From NCBI GenBank assembly GCA_016169945.1, contig JADLSH010000217.1:434001-498000 (forward strand): 64,000 bases of DNA. Reading direction: 5' to 3'. This stretch comes from Trachythela sp. YZ-2020. Its lineage: Eukaryota; Cnidaria; Anthozoa; Malacalcyonacea; Clavulariidae. Shown in pieces: positions 22,492 through 33,695 of this stretch. The position numbers and the translations under genes are program-made. How positions within the stretch are numbered: position 1 is the stretch's first letter; every line of letters begins with the position of its first letter. The notes beneath the pieces were generated by a model. The model saw nothing but the letters and a program-made list of their open reading frames with translations. It searched no databases and had not been told where the DNA came from.

Positions 22492-24540
22492 CCATAGTTC
22501 ATAGACACAGGGTTTGGAAGGCCGGCAAACTTCAAAGGCTTTCGAGCCAATTAATTTCAGATGTTGAGAAACCGCATCACGTGACAATACGAGTGCATCA
22601 AATTCAGAAATTACTAGAGTGTTCTAGAGTGTAGTATTACTGAAATACGATATTGTGATTATAAATACTGAAATAAGGCATTGTTGCTCTTGTCATGGCT
22701 TCGACAAGTTCAGCATACGACTCAGAAAGCGAAATTCCTTCAATTCTGGGCTCCGAAGTCGAAAATACAACCACGGAGGACAATTTTCAGCAAACTATTG
22801 AACTGCTGCAAATCGACGCTGAAGAATTGACACAAGAAATATCGCGTTCAGTTGAAGAAGTAAGTCTTTTATATTGTGTTCCTTGACAAAATCTGAAGTA
22901 AGATGCCTTTAACATCATCTATGCCTTTAACACGTCTTCTGTTTGTGTGTTAGGTTGAAGGTTTAAAGCAATTTCCTTGCGAATTTTGCTCAAAAGTGTG
23001 CAAATCTAAAGAGTGTGTACGAAGCAATGCATGTTCGCAGTATTAAACATTCACCCGTGAACACCAATGTCGAAGCCGCTAAAGCTACACAGCTTCTAAC
23101 AAAGGAAAAAAGCAAATACCAAGCTACATCACGGAGGAGAAAGTCTCACCGATTAAGGTTTACCCAGAGAAACAAGTTGACTTGCAACGCAGTAAATCGT
23201 TCGTAGAAGATGTGAATGGTCTTCTAGATAAGTTTCATCAAAGATTCATGAAAGACTACTTCGGGAAAATGTATCGTTCATGGAAAGAATATTTTCATCC
23301 GTTCAGTGATCAGTGACAAAGTCGTGTTTCTGATGCTGGTAAATTTGCCTGAACGATTGATCACCCGGAAGTTACCTGTGAAGATACGGTATGCATATTG
23401 CATTTAATATATATAAAGTGCATGTTTGTGACAGGCTGAGATATTTATAAAAACAATTATTAGCTTGCACTTCATTTCACAGGTGAAGTGAAAGCTGCCG
23501 CACCTCTCCCACAGTCTTAGAGTGTATCATTTCTCGATACTATATTTGACCCATAGCTTGCAATGCACCCTATTTCAGTGTTTTACTTTGTCTATTAAAT
23601 GCCAGACAATTTAACTTATCAGTAGTAGGGTACTGCCAGTTAATGGGTTAATTAACAAAAGTGTCTCTTGTTAACCTATTAGCTTGCAATGCTTCCAGAT
23701 GCACCCTACTTTAGTATGTCACTCTGTCTAATGCCAGACCCTTTTGCTCATCAGTGGTAGGGTACTGCCAGTTAATGGGTTAACAAAACTATCTGCCAGT
23801 GTCTCTGGTTAACCTATTAGCTTGCAATGCACCCAGATGCACCCTACTTTATTATGCGCCCTAATTTAACACCAGATAATGGGTTAATCCTGATAGCACT
23901 AAAATTTTTATTCTGTCTATTAATGCCAGATGATTTTACTTACCATTAGAGTGTTAGGTGTATGTGGGTTAAAGCAGAAAATCATTTTAATATTTTCATT
24001 TCTTCTGTTTAGAGTGAATTATCCATCACACCTGACAAGCTTGGACCCCTTGCTTATGTTGCTGGCTATGTAATCCAAGCATTATGGAAAGAGCAAGAAT
24101 TCCAAAAATGCAGATTCATTAAGAAACCAAGAGTTACAAGCATTATTGTTTTCAATGAAAGTACCTGCTGACGAAAATGACTACATTTCTTCAATTTTCC
24201 GAGGAGCACTGTGGGCACCCAATTCCTGGCTGGCTGAATTGTGTTTAGAAAGCACACAAGAATTGGCAAACCTACCCCATTACTTGTGGATAAAGTTGTT
24301 GAGGAGGTCCAAGCTTCTCCATTAGCAAAAGGTTTGTGGAACAATATGGTTGAACAATGTGATGTTGCAGTGTCAAAGGAGTGTCAAAACTTATGTTTTG
24401 AAAACATTATCAAACTATATGCAACTGTCAGAGGATTCTCCTTTGCACGAGATATCGTTAACAAGTATAAATTACTTGAAAAAGAAAAAGAAGGCTTTAA
24501 TAAGGAAACAGTTAAAGGTTGACAGTGAACTTCAGTTGTA
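22492..24540 (+). pseudogene. P-associated C2H2 gene copy 2, with introns
   Basis: The 5' end CCATAGTTCATAGACACAGG and the GGCCGGCAAACTTCAAAG block match the P-like element terminus. Exon 1 is 22695-22859 (MASTSSAYDSESEIPSILGS) ending GAAGAA/GTAAGT. Exon 2 starts after TGTGTGTTAG at about 22953 with a finger, FPCEFCSKVCKSKE, whose His part is disrupted. It ends at about 23381 with GATACG/GTATGC. Exon 3 starts after TTCTGTTTAG at about 24013 (KLGPLAYVAGYVIQALWKEQ) and ends with GFSFARDIVNKYKLLEKE, stop at about 24522. Several frameshifts lie in exons 2 and 3. The introns show the genomic gene is spliced, whereas copy 1 has no intron at the first junction. No transposase partner is visible here. 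Confidence 0.7.
23557..23965. repeat. Minisatellite in intron 2, about 3 units
   Basis: Units of roughly 125-140 bp start with AGCTTGCAATGC at about 23557, 23680 and 23819. They carry ACTGCCAGTTAATGGGTTAA and GTTAACCTATTAGCTTGCAA. A related hairpin is at 34855-34916 (TTAACCCATTAATTGGCA). Confidence 0.7.
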
Positions 24541-24945
24541 AATAATATCTACACTATTCTTCAATGTAAGCTCTTATTCTATATGTTGGGGCTCTTGCAT
24601 GCACCATAGCAGGCACAGAGAACCCCAACAGCTTGAATCTGAGCCTACCCACAATGTAAATACTAATTTCCGCATATTATTTATTCTCTTTCTTGAAGGA
24701 GTCGACCAAAATTGTATCTGATAGTGATTTTTGTAGATATAGACTTTTGTACAATTAAAAAATTATGAAATCAATTTAAAATGATTTCAACATAACAAAC
24801 CCAAACAAATATAAATACAAATATACTGTGTTTCTTGATATAATATTCTAGTCTTATAGTTTATCCAATGCTTGCTTGATCTGTATAGTCCATCTTTACA
24901 GAAATTCTGTCTTGCACAGAATAAATAACCATAAACCAATAACCA
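24541..24945. other. Spacer with no recognised feature
   Basis: A+T-rich sequence between the C2H2 copy and the tandem duplication. No gene or repeat structure identified. Confidence 0.4.
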
Positions 24946-24998
24946 AAATGTTCTGTTCATATCCAGAGCTTGTGTGACTCACTCTCGTCGTATATGAC

Positions 24999-25038
24999 TG
25001 ATAGCCGACTCGGCGCTATCGCGCCTCGTCGGCTATCA
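24999..25038. repeat. Palindromic hairpin, first tandem copy
   Basis: TGATAGCCGACTCGGCG pairs with CGCCTCGTCGGCTATCA around the centre CTATCG, inside a wider imperfect inverted repeat (CGTCGTATATGA against TCACATACGACTCG). The second tandem copy is at 27209-27248, and a decayed one is near 19505. Confidence 0.75.
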
Positions 25039-25119
25039 GCTCACATACGACTCGAGTTCGTAGAATAACTGTTAAATATCCTGCTACTAGAGAACCAATC
25101 AGATTGCAGAATACCCCAT

Positions 25120-25391
25120 ATCCAGAGCTTGTGTATATAATAATATGTATTAGTTCAGTAAGGCAAGTTTTCAGATAAGGACGTCGCTTGAAACATGTTA
25201 TGGAAAGCTGGTCCGGGGCAAGGACTGAACCAGACGATTTCATTGTACGTATGGCATTAGTAATTTGTTGATAGGACGCGGGGTCAAGGTTAAATTGAAC
25301 ATCAGGAAGTCCAGCTTGGAATGTTAAACAGCTTATTAGGATTAATTTGAGCCAGAAATTTAGTGAAATAAGTAAGACAATCCGTCAATAA
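25120..25391 (-). pseudogene. R2-like LINE e fragment, copy 1
   Basis: On the minus strand: TYFTKFLAQINPNKLFNIPS is only partly kept, then MKSSGSVLAPDQLSITCFKR and KTCLTELIHII, identical in content to copy d at 18775-19000. It is followed by the same hairpin element at the same codon as copy d, so the hairpin inserted before the family copied itself. The upstream part of the same fragment lies beyond the LINE insertion, at 26460-26316 (minus). Confidence 0.7.
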
Positions 25392-26310
25392 TCTGCTAAC
25401 ACTAAACTGTGCAAAATCCAAGTTCCTCCTTTTGGCGGTAATCGTCGCCTAAAAACATTCACCAATATCTCCATATATGTTAACGACCAACAACTTGCCC
25501 GAGAACAAACTTTTAAATATCTAGGAATCACCTTTTCAGAGAATTTCACTTGGTCCGATCACTTAAGTAACGTAACGATAAAAATCAACCAACGTATTGG
25601 ATTGCTTAGAAGAGTCAAAGTCTTCATCCCATTAAAAGCTCGACTTACAATCTACAATTCTCTCATCCTCCCATTATTCGACTACGCTGACATTATATGG
25701 GGTGATAAGAACAACACCACCCTTATGGATCAACTACAAATCCTTCAGAACAAGGCTGCAAAGACGATTCTTGACGCTCCTTACCTATCCTCCTCCACTG
25801 AAGCTCTCTCAAACCTACACTGGCACCCACTTACCCACCGGCGCTACTTACATCGAATGCTGACCATTTTCAAATTGAAAAATAACCTGATAGATTATGA
25901 CTTCGACCTACCTAAAACCATCCACCTGTATAACACGAGACAAAGAGATCACATTCATCTCAGCAAACCGAATACCAATTGGGGAAAGCAGAAACTTCTT
26001 TATCAATAATTGGTACAATAATTTGGACAATAACATCAAATCAATTAACCAGCTAGCTAGTTTTCATAATGCACTTCTTAAATCTCCACAGTATTAATAT
26101 AATCGAAAGCATTTCGCAACTAGCTTTTCTTTGTAATATATAATTATCTTAGTTCTATATTTTAAACTTTTCTTGTAAATAGTACATATCGTATAACCTG
26201 CATGCATATTATTATTGTATAATCTTTTGTATTTCTATAGTTTCTCAGGGACCTTCTGAAAAACACAACTTGTGATGTTGGTTTTCCTGAATAAATACTA
26301 TTATCAATCA
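25392..26310 (+). pseudogene. LINE RT C-terminus and 3' UTR, tandem copy 1
   Basis: Frames give NDQQLAREQTFKYLGITFSE, then 25602-26009 with IGLLRRVKVFIPLKARLTIY and LPLFDYADIIWGDKNNT, the post-RT region of Jockey/CR1-type LINEs. An early stop follows KQKLLYQ at 26008. The tail is a 3' UTR with an imperfect hairpin (near 26250-26290) and (ATCA)n. It is inserted in opposite orientation within the R2-like fragment e. Confidence 0.75.
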
Positions 26311-27329
26311 ATCAATCAAGCTTGTCATGCAATGTGCGCGATACGTATCTAGTTTCACCAAGGTACCTTTGTCGGATTTTAAATTTTGTAACATTAACAC
26401 TTTTAACTCTTTTACTGTGTACTCTTTATATTTAGTTACCATGTTTTTGTCAATACACCGAAGAATAAAAGCATTATGGCCAGAAATTTAGTACAAAATT
26501 ATTGACGTGCACTGAACCCATAATTATTATCTAGTACATGCTTTAAGTTATTACTATTATTATTAAAGATGGCGCCTAAACTGACCGACTGGGAAACATA
26601 AACACAAGCAATTTTTGTCAATTTTAATTCCATTATTCTTCCGCACGAAGAATAAAAAATATCCTATGTTCTCACAGGTTTCTTACAGTTATTAACATAC
26701 CTCTTATCGACCCTTAACAGTCTTTTGAGTACCAGTAGGGTAGCTAGTTTCGATTTTCGAGCTCAAAATTTATATTAAAATTGGAATTATTCCCATCAAG
26801 CTGTCCAGTGTCTAAATTTCAAATAAAAATAACAATGGTATTTCCACAAACAATAAGTTTATTTTGCCTACATTTCCATATTTCGAATTTCTTCAAGATT
26901 TTTTCTTTTCAAACCATCAAAACAAATAATTTTTTCTAGATTAACCAGAATTTTATACTGAATTTATGTATGAGTCAATTCAAACTGCGATCATCCCATT
27001 ACTTTCAGGGATCAGGAGATGGTTCACAAAAGATGCGCGATGAAAATTTTCAAAAATATGTATCAATATCGTGGTGTAACAACTAACAACGAAAATCTGC
27101 ATTTATCGATTTTACAACAATTTGCGACGTCTGTAAAGCATAGCTGTAAATACAAAAATGTTCTGTTCATATCCAGAGCTTGTGTGACTCACTCTCGTCG
27201 TATATGACTGATAGCCGACTCGGCGCTATCGCGCCTCGTCGGCTATCAGCTCACATACGACTCGAGTTCGTAGAATAACTGTTAAATATCCTGCTACTAG
27301 AGAACCAATCAGATTGCAGAATACCCCAT

Positions 27330-27602
27330 ATCCAGAGCTTGTGTATATAATAATATGTATTAGTTCAGTAAGGCAAGTTTTCAGATAAGGACGTCGCTTG
27401 AAACATGTTATGGAAAGCTGGTCCGGGGCAAGGACTGAACCAGACGATTTCATTGTACGTATGGCATTAGTAATTTGTTGATAGGACGCGGGGTCAAGGT
27501 TAAATTGAACATCAGGAAGTCCAGCTTGGAATGTTAAACAGCTTATTAGGATTAATTTGAGCCAGAAATTTAGTGAAATAAGTAAGACAATCCGTCAATA
27601 AT
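27330..27602 (-). pseudogene. R2-like LINE e fragment, copy 2
   Basis: Duplicate of 25120-25391 with the same MKSSGSVLAPDQLSITCFKR block and the same adjoining hairpin. Upstream piece at 28680-28531 (minus). Confidence 0.7.
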
Positions 27603-28525
27603 CTGCTAACACTAAACTGTGCAAAATCCAAGTTCCTCCTTTTTGGCGGTAATCGTCGCCTAAAAACATTCACCAATATCTCCATATATGTTAACGACCA
27701 ACAACTTGCCCGAGAACAAACTTTTAAATATCTAGGAATCACCTTTTCAGAGAATTTCACTTGGTCCGATCACTTAAGTAACGTAACGATAAAAATCAAC
27801 CAACGTATTGGATTGCTTAGAAGAGTCAAAGTCTTCATCCCATTAAAAGCTCGACTTACAATCTACAATTCTCTCATCCTCCCATTATTCGACTACGCTG
27901 ACATTATATGGGGTGATAAGAACAACACCACCCTTATGGATCAACTACAAATCCTTCAGAACAAGGCTGCAAAGACGATTCTTGACGCTCCTTACCTATC
28001 CTCCTCCACTGAAGCTCTCTCAAACCTACACTGGCACCCACTTACCCACCGGCGCTACTTACATCGAATGCTGACCATTTTCAAATTGAAAAATAACCTG
28101 ATAGATTATGACTTCGACCTACCTAAAACCATCCACCTGTATAACACGAGACAAAGAGATCACATTCATCTCAGCAAACCGAATACCAATTGGGGAAAGC
28201 AGAAACTTCTATATCAAGCTTGTAAGGAGTACAATAATTTGGACAATAACATCAAATCAATTAACCAGCTAGCTAGTTTTCATAATGCACTTCTTAAATT
28301 TCCACAGTATTAATATAATCGAAAGCATTTTGTAACTAGCTTTTCTTTGTAATATATAATTATCTTAGTTCTATATTTTAAACTTTTCTTGTAAATAGTA
28401 CATATCGTATAACCTGCATGCATATTATTATTGTATAATCTTTTGTATTTCTATAGTTTCTCAGGGACCTTCTGAAAAACACAACTTGTGATGTTGGTTT
28501 TCCTGAATAAATACTATTATCAATC
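27603..28525 (+). pseudogene. LINE RT C-terminus and 3' UTR, tandem copy 2
   Basis: Duplicate of 25392-26310 but with the C-terminus intact: after KQKLLYQ the frame continues ACKEYNNLDNNIKSINQLAS to a stop at 28313. Copy 1 therefore carries the derived lesion. It ends with the same (ATCA)n tail near 28510-28535. Confidence 0.75.
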
Positions 28526-29463
28526 AATCAATCAAGCTTGTCATGCAATGTGCGCGATACGTATCTAGTTTCACCAAGGTACCTTTGTCGGATTTTAAAT
28601 TTTGTAACATTAACACTTTTAACTCTTTTACTGTGTACTCTTTATATTTAGTTACCATGTTTTTGTCAATACACCGAAGAATAAAAGCATTATGGCCAGA
28701 AATTTAGTACAAAATTATTGACGTGCACTGAACCCATAATTATTATCTAGTACATGCTTTAAGTTATTACTATTATTATTAAAGATGGCGCCTAAACTGA
28801 CCGACTGGGAAACATAAACACAAGCAATTTTTGTCAATTTTAATTCCATTATTCTTCCGCACGAAGAATAAAAAATATCCTATGTTCTCACAGGTTTCTT
28901 ACAGTTATTAACATACCTCTTATCGACCCTTAACAGTCTTTTGAGTACCAGTAGGGTAGCTAGTTTCGATTTTCGAGCTCAAAATTTATATTAAAATTGG
29001 AATTATTCCCATCAAGCTGTCCAGTGTCTAAATTTCAAATAAAAATAACAATGGTATTTCCACAAACAATAAGTTTATTTTGCCTACATTTCCATATTTC
29101 GAATTTCTTCAAGATTTTTTCTTTTCAAACCATCAAAACAAATAATTTTTTCTAGATTAACCAGAATTTTATACTGAATTTATGTATGAGTCAATTCAAA
29201 CTGCGATCATCCCATTACTTTCAGGGATCAGGAGATGGTTCACAAAAGATGCGCGATGAAAATTTTCAAAAATATGTATCAATATCGTGGTGTAACAACT
29301 AACAACGAAAATCTGCATTTATCGATTTTACAACAATTTGCGACGTCTGTAAAGCATAGCTGTAAATACAAGAATGGGTTTGGCAATGTCTCGAAGTTTT
29401 GAAAATCATGACAAGAGGAATACTTAGTCATAGTACGCAAATTGACGACTTAAAATTGTCATT

Positions 29464-30560
29464 TGCGCCAGTTTGTCAGCAAATGTATTTGCCGCATAAA
29501 ATCTGGGCAAATTAATTCTTCCATGTACACGAGCAAATAGAAATTGTCGCAGAGCCTTACTGTTTGGATAGGGCTTTATGCACGAGTCAATTGAAACCCT
29601 GACCTCCTGGAGGACCCTGGAGTATGCGGGGATTTTAACATAACATTTCTCGAGTGTTAAAATCCCGGCCTAAAAATGTTGTCCATTTGTTAAATTGCCC
29701 GGCTTGCCACGCCGAACATCTAGCTTTCCATGATGAAACGAATATCAGAATATCAAATGAAGAGCTCTACTCAACCAACTAACGTTTGAAGCCTTCCTGC
29801 TAATTTGAAATTTGGAATCTGGTCCCTACCCTTGATATAGTCGAAATATATTAACCAGAATTAAATTATCTTCTTTTTATCCAAATCATGGATTTTCAAG
29901 ATGCATCAGTTGATCCAACTTAAAGGTACTTATTTGTTTTCAGTTGCTGAAGTTGCTGCTGCCTGCTATTAAGGAAAAGAAAAGCGGTATGTGTCTTTTC
30001 AACAACGAAGACAAGCAACAAATGGCACAAAGAGTATTAGATGAACTAACTAGAGTAAATAAGACACTGTATATATTTTGGACTATTGTTTAGTCTGCAT
30101 GGGGACGAATTTTCAGCACTTGATATAGACTCAATAAGTATACATTTTAAGTATTTTAAGTTTTACTTTTTAGTGTTTATTTAATAGATTCCACTAGAGC
30201 GTGTATTTTCAATAGAAGTATTTTCAAAAGGTTGAAAATGGCTTCAATGGCAGAGATCGTTTTTTTAAGATTAACCACAGTATACAGATACACTGTTTAA
30301 TATAGTTAATAAACAAGTTTCCAGAAAAGGTCCTTGACTTTGCGCAAGCAAAAAAATATTGAGATGACATTTGTTGGACATCAGTTGAAGTCCCACAGAA
30401 TAGTAGCTAATAAATGATAGAACTGTAGATATTACACCTGCAAGTTATATGTAGAGGTTCCTTGTAATGCTGTTACTATAAGTTGCACCAATAAATATCA
30501 TTGTCACCCATTCATGTCAATGACGTGTATAAGATTTAGTTTAAAATAAAAAAACGCAAT
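29464..30560. other. Spacer; one 12-bp stem hairpin
   Basis: Mostly unrecognised A+T-rich DNA. GGGATTTTAACA pairs with TGTTAAAATCCC near 29629-29667. A short open stretch near 29940-30090 is too weak to call a gene. Confidence 0.4.
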
Positions 30561-30565
30561 GGAGG

Positions 30566-30905
30566 TTAATAATTCCAATTTTAATATAAATTTTGAGCTC
30601 GAAAATCGAGACTAGCTGCCCTACTGGTACTCAAAAGACTGTTAAGAGTCGATAAGAGGTATGTTAATAACTGTAAGAAACCTGTGAGACAGAGGATATT
30701 TTTTATTATTCGTGTGGAGGAATAATGGAATAAAAATTGACAAAAATTGCTTGTGTTTATGTGTCCCAGTCGGTCAGTTTGGGCGCTTTCTTTAATAATA
30801 ATAGTAATAACTTAATGCATGTAGTAGATAATAATTATGGGTTAAGTGCACGACAATAATTTTGTACTAAATTTCTGGCCATAATGCTTTTATTCTTCGG
30901 TGTAC
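30566..30905. repeat. Inverted copy of the tandem-repeat tail
   Basis: The complement of 26452-26798 (and of its duplicate near 28668-29014). Matching stretches include AATTCCAATTTTAATATAAA at one end and ATAATGCTTTTATTCTTCGG at the other. Identity is high with scattered differences. It forms a long inverted repeat with each tandem copy. Confidence 0.75.
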
Positions 30906-30959
30906 TGAAATGTAGTCCTATAGTGAAACAACCTTAGAATATTGGAAAGATTTAATCTA

Positions 30960-31460
30960 TAAGGGATTCTGAAATTCAGACACCCATTTGATGTTAATAT
31001 TTATGTGGAATTTGCAACACTTGAGCTGTATTAGGGAGTCCTAAATTCGGATACTTGTTTGATGTTGATATTTATTTGAGATTTGGAAACATTTGGCCTG
31101 TAAAGGAGTCCGAAATTCGGATACCTGTTTGATGTTGATATTTATGTGAGATTTGGAAACATTTGGTCTAGATGGGAGTCTGAAATTCGGATTCCAGTTT
31201 GATGTTGATATTCATTTGAGATTTGGAAACATTTGGCCTGTAAAGGAGTCCGAAATTAGGATACCTGTTTGATGTTGATATTTATGTGAGATCTGGAATC
31301 ATTTGGTCTACACGGGAGTCCGAAATTCGGATACCTGTTTGATGTTGATATTTATGCGAGATTTGGAAATATTTGGCCTGTAAAGGAGTCCGAAATTCGG
31401 ATACCTGATTGATGTTGATATTTACGTGTGATTTGGAACCACTTGGTCTGTAAATGAGTA
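30960..31460. repeat. 70-bp satellite, about 7 units
   Basis: The unit GGAGTCCGAAATTCGGATAC...GAGATTTGGAAACATTTGG repeats at exactly 70 bp (GGAGTC at 31035, 31105, 31175, 31245, 31315 and 31385). Spacer ends alternate between CCTGTAAA and TCTAGATG/TCTACACG, giving a 140-bp higher-order period. The unit contains the small palindrome CCGAAATTCGG. No spacers or Cas genes, so this is not CRISPR. Confidence 0.85.
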
Positions 31461-31875
31461 CACTAGACACTCAAAACATTTGCAATTACCATATCTATTT
31501 TGCATGCTCACCATCCCACATTTATTACCATATCCAATTATCCATTGTTGAAAAAATGCACTTTTCTATGATCACCTTTGTAGCACAGCCTAGTTTTGAT
31601 ATAAAAAATGCTGTTTGTGCAGCTTGCAATTAATTGTCTGCAAAAATAGTACATTTCTTTTGATAAAATGAACAATTTGCGTTTTTTTGTTAATTTTCCT
31701 TTATTTTGCGGAAAAAATCAACTTTGGAATTATTCAAAAAATTTTGGAACGCGTTTGACAGTAGCTTAATACTGAGACTATTATTGAATAATTTGTTATT
31801 TATGTCGACATATGAGCGGTACATGTTGTTGCTGATCATATTTATCAAGAATTTTGTGATTCAAATTTTTGACTA
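31461..31875. other. Spacer with no recognised feature
   Basis: A+T-rich, no feature seen. Confidence 0.4.
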
Positions 31876-31992
31876 GGGTATTTAATTTCGCGTTTGTAAA
31901 TTTCGCGAGATTTTTTATTCGCGCGACTTTAATTTTGCGATTTTTTTACAATCGCGAAAATCGCGAAATTAAAGTCACGCGAAATTAAGTAC
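31876..31992. repeat. Small inverted-repeat element
   Basis: The left end TTTAATTTCGCGT mirrors ACGCGAAATTAA at the right. Inside, GACTTTAATTTTGCGATT pairs with AATCGCGAAATTAAAGTC-like sequence. Similar CGCGAAATTAA repeats are widespread in invertebrates. No target duplication that I can fix with confidence. Confidence 0.5.
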
Positions 31993-32997
31993 GAATAAGG
32001 TAGTGAAAACATATTTCAGTATAGGACATTTAAAAGAGAAGTTGTACTTCAGACTATCTTATATTAATATAAACCCGGCCTACGACTAGGCTATTACAAA
32101 TCTACTGTCACACTGGGTGATAGCCTACTAGTAGAGAAGAGTGAGAGAAAAATTTGTGAATCAGTTGCTTCTTTAAGAAAAAAATTTCACAAAATGTACT
32201 AGTTTTTATTCTGCGATAAAAACTAACAAACTATCTTAGAAACTGCTTGCAAAATAGGTAAAAGTTTGACGTATTATTCGTAATTTATGTTCATATTTCG
32301 AGCAAAATCATTAAAAAGATTTTGGTGCCAGAATTGTTTCTTAAACATAACTAATAATAATAGTCTAATAGTCTATTATATTTACAAATGGGTTCATGGA
32401 TCAGTCTAATTTTTGAGCTACGCATTAAGGCAATGTTTAGTATTGTGCCCTCCTTTACTATTTAATCTCACTATAATAATAATCCAGGTTGTATTTTAAC
32501 AAGCAAAAATTACATATCAGTGCCTTTGCCATCTATTTATTTAAATCATGGCCAAGGCGGCGATTGCCTGCAAAACACTTATTAAGCTTTTCGCTGGAAA
32601 TCATTTTTATTCCAAACGTTTGAGTGATATAGCTGTCCGTTTTCCAAATAAGTTTAACGCATAGAATATAACATATTTCCATAGGTCATAGAGATGAAAT
32701 GGTTAGGAACCTCGGCTGTCGCTTTTGTTCTATCATTTTGTTTGCATTTGTGCACGGTCACGGTTAGTGAATATATTGTATTTTTATGAATCAACCAATA
32801 GAAATGTTTGGGCTTAATCTCCAAACCGTGTTTCTGAAATATTAATGAATGTAAAACAAAAGATTTGTGCACGGTCAGGTACCGTTCAACATAAATCCCA
32901 TTCAATTGTTACAGTTAATATTCGACACAGTTTCCCAAATTCAATACTAATATATTATATTGCATTGTATAAAGACATAATATATAATAAGATACAA
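31993..32997. other. Spacer; one CTACTAGTAG motif
   Basis: Near 32090-32135 GGCTATTACAAATC...GTGATAGCCTACTAGTAGAG resembles the ends of the foldback families at 15.2 and 45.2 kb. Otherwise unrecognised A+T-rich DNA. Confidence 0.4.
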
Positions 32998-33160
32998 TAT
33001 AGACCACTTTCATAATTCAGATGAGTTTAAATATTCTTTTTATGTGCATCTTAATAAGCCTCATTGACCTCGTTCTGGTTAATAAATTCTATTCAATTTC
33101 AGTCACAGAAACGAGGATGATAAGGCTTATTAATGTGGCTCCCTACAGTTCTGTAAAACT
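32998..33160. repeat. Repeat end with TTAA-flanked hairpin insert
   Basis: TATAGACCACTTTCATAATT through ATGTGCATCTTAA continues as GTGGCTCCCTACAGTT, matching the complement of 41722-41795. Only this copy has an extra 79 bp (33055-33133) flanked by TTAA on both sides. The ends of the insert pair (AATAAGCCT...CCTCGTTCTG with CAGAAACGAGG...AGGCTTATT). TTAA duplication suggests a piggyBac-type MITE. Confidence 0.65.
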
Positions 33161-33449
33161 ATGTGTACTTTTCAGTGACTTTCGCTTTCAACCACATTTT
33201 TATTAGATACACTTATGACAGGGCAGAATGAACATTTCCACGAATGTAAAGAGGTCTTGGGCTGTCCATTTATGGACAAACAGGAATAGTGTTAGTGTTG
33301 CTATGGCAACCATAGTGTCTTATATCTTGCGCTTATATTGTCTAATTTCAGATTGAATCGAAAATATCTTTTTTTTTTGAAGATTTATGGTCCACAAAGC
33401 AATAACATCTCAAAATTTGAATGGTAGTTTACAAATAAGTTTTCGAGAT

Positions 33450-33695
33450 ATTTTGGAATTTCGATTACAGAGAAACGTATTTGTAGAATTTTGCCTTGTT
33501 TAACAATTGTGCAAAGTTTTAAAGTGCTTATGAACGCAAAATGGGTTTTTATTGATTCGGATAGAACATAAAAAGTTAGTTAATAAGTTCTAGATTAGTT
33601 TTTGGCTTAGACTTTTAGTTTCGGAGATAAAAAGGCTCAAAGTCGCTATTTTGGAAAAAAAGTAGCGTCTTCCGGGGGACTGGGTCCCAGGAACG
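33450..33695. repeat. Left arm of a long inverted repeat
   Basis: AAGTGCTTATGAACGCAAAA, GGGTTTTTATTGATTCGGAT and TAGTTTTTGGCTTAGACTTT are complementary to 36285-36045. Arms of about 240 bp are separated by about 2.35 kb. The left arm ends at GGGTCCCAGGAACG. Confidence 0.7.

Larger units (their letters stand above)
24946..29370. repeat. 2.2-kb tandem duplication
   Basis: Two head-to-tail copies start at AAAATGTTCTGTTCATATCC (24946 and 27156). The offset between copies is 2210 bp at the start, 2211 after a one-T insertion near 27642, and 2216 near 29221. Identity is nearly complete, including 3' UTRs and an unrelated A+T-rich tail. The main differences are around 26000 versus 28205 and CGCAAC against TGTAAC near 26115/28331. 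Each copy holds a hairpin, an inverted R2-like piece, a LINE 3' end and the GGAGATGGTTCACAAAAG repeat. The high identity argues for a recent duplication or an assembly artefact. Confidence 0.85.

Noticed and set aside
30960..31460. Regular repeats that could suggest a CRISPR array
   Set aside because: Units are contiguous 70-bp monomers without unique spacers, in a eukaryotic context and with no Cas genes. It is a satellite.
31282..31470. Open frame across the 70-bp satellite
   Set aside because: The unit length is not a multiple of three and the frame follows from the repeat; not a gene.
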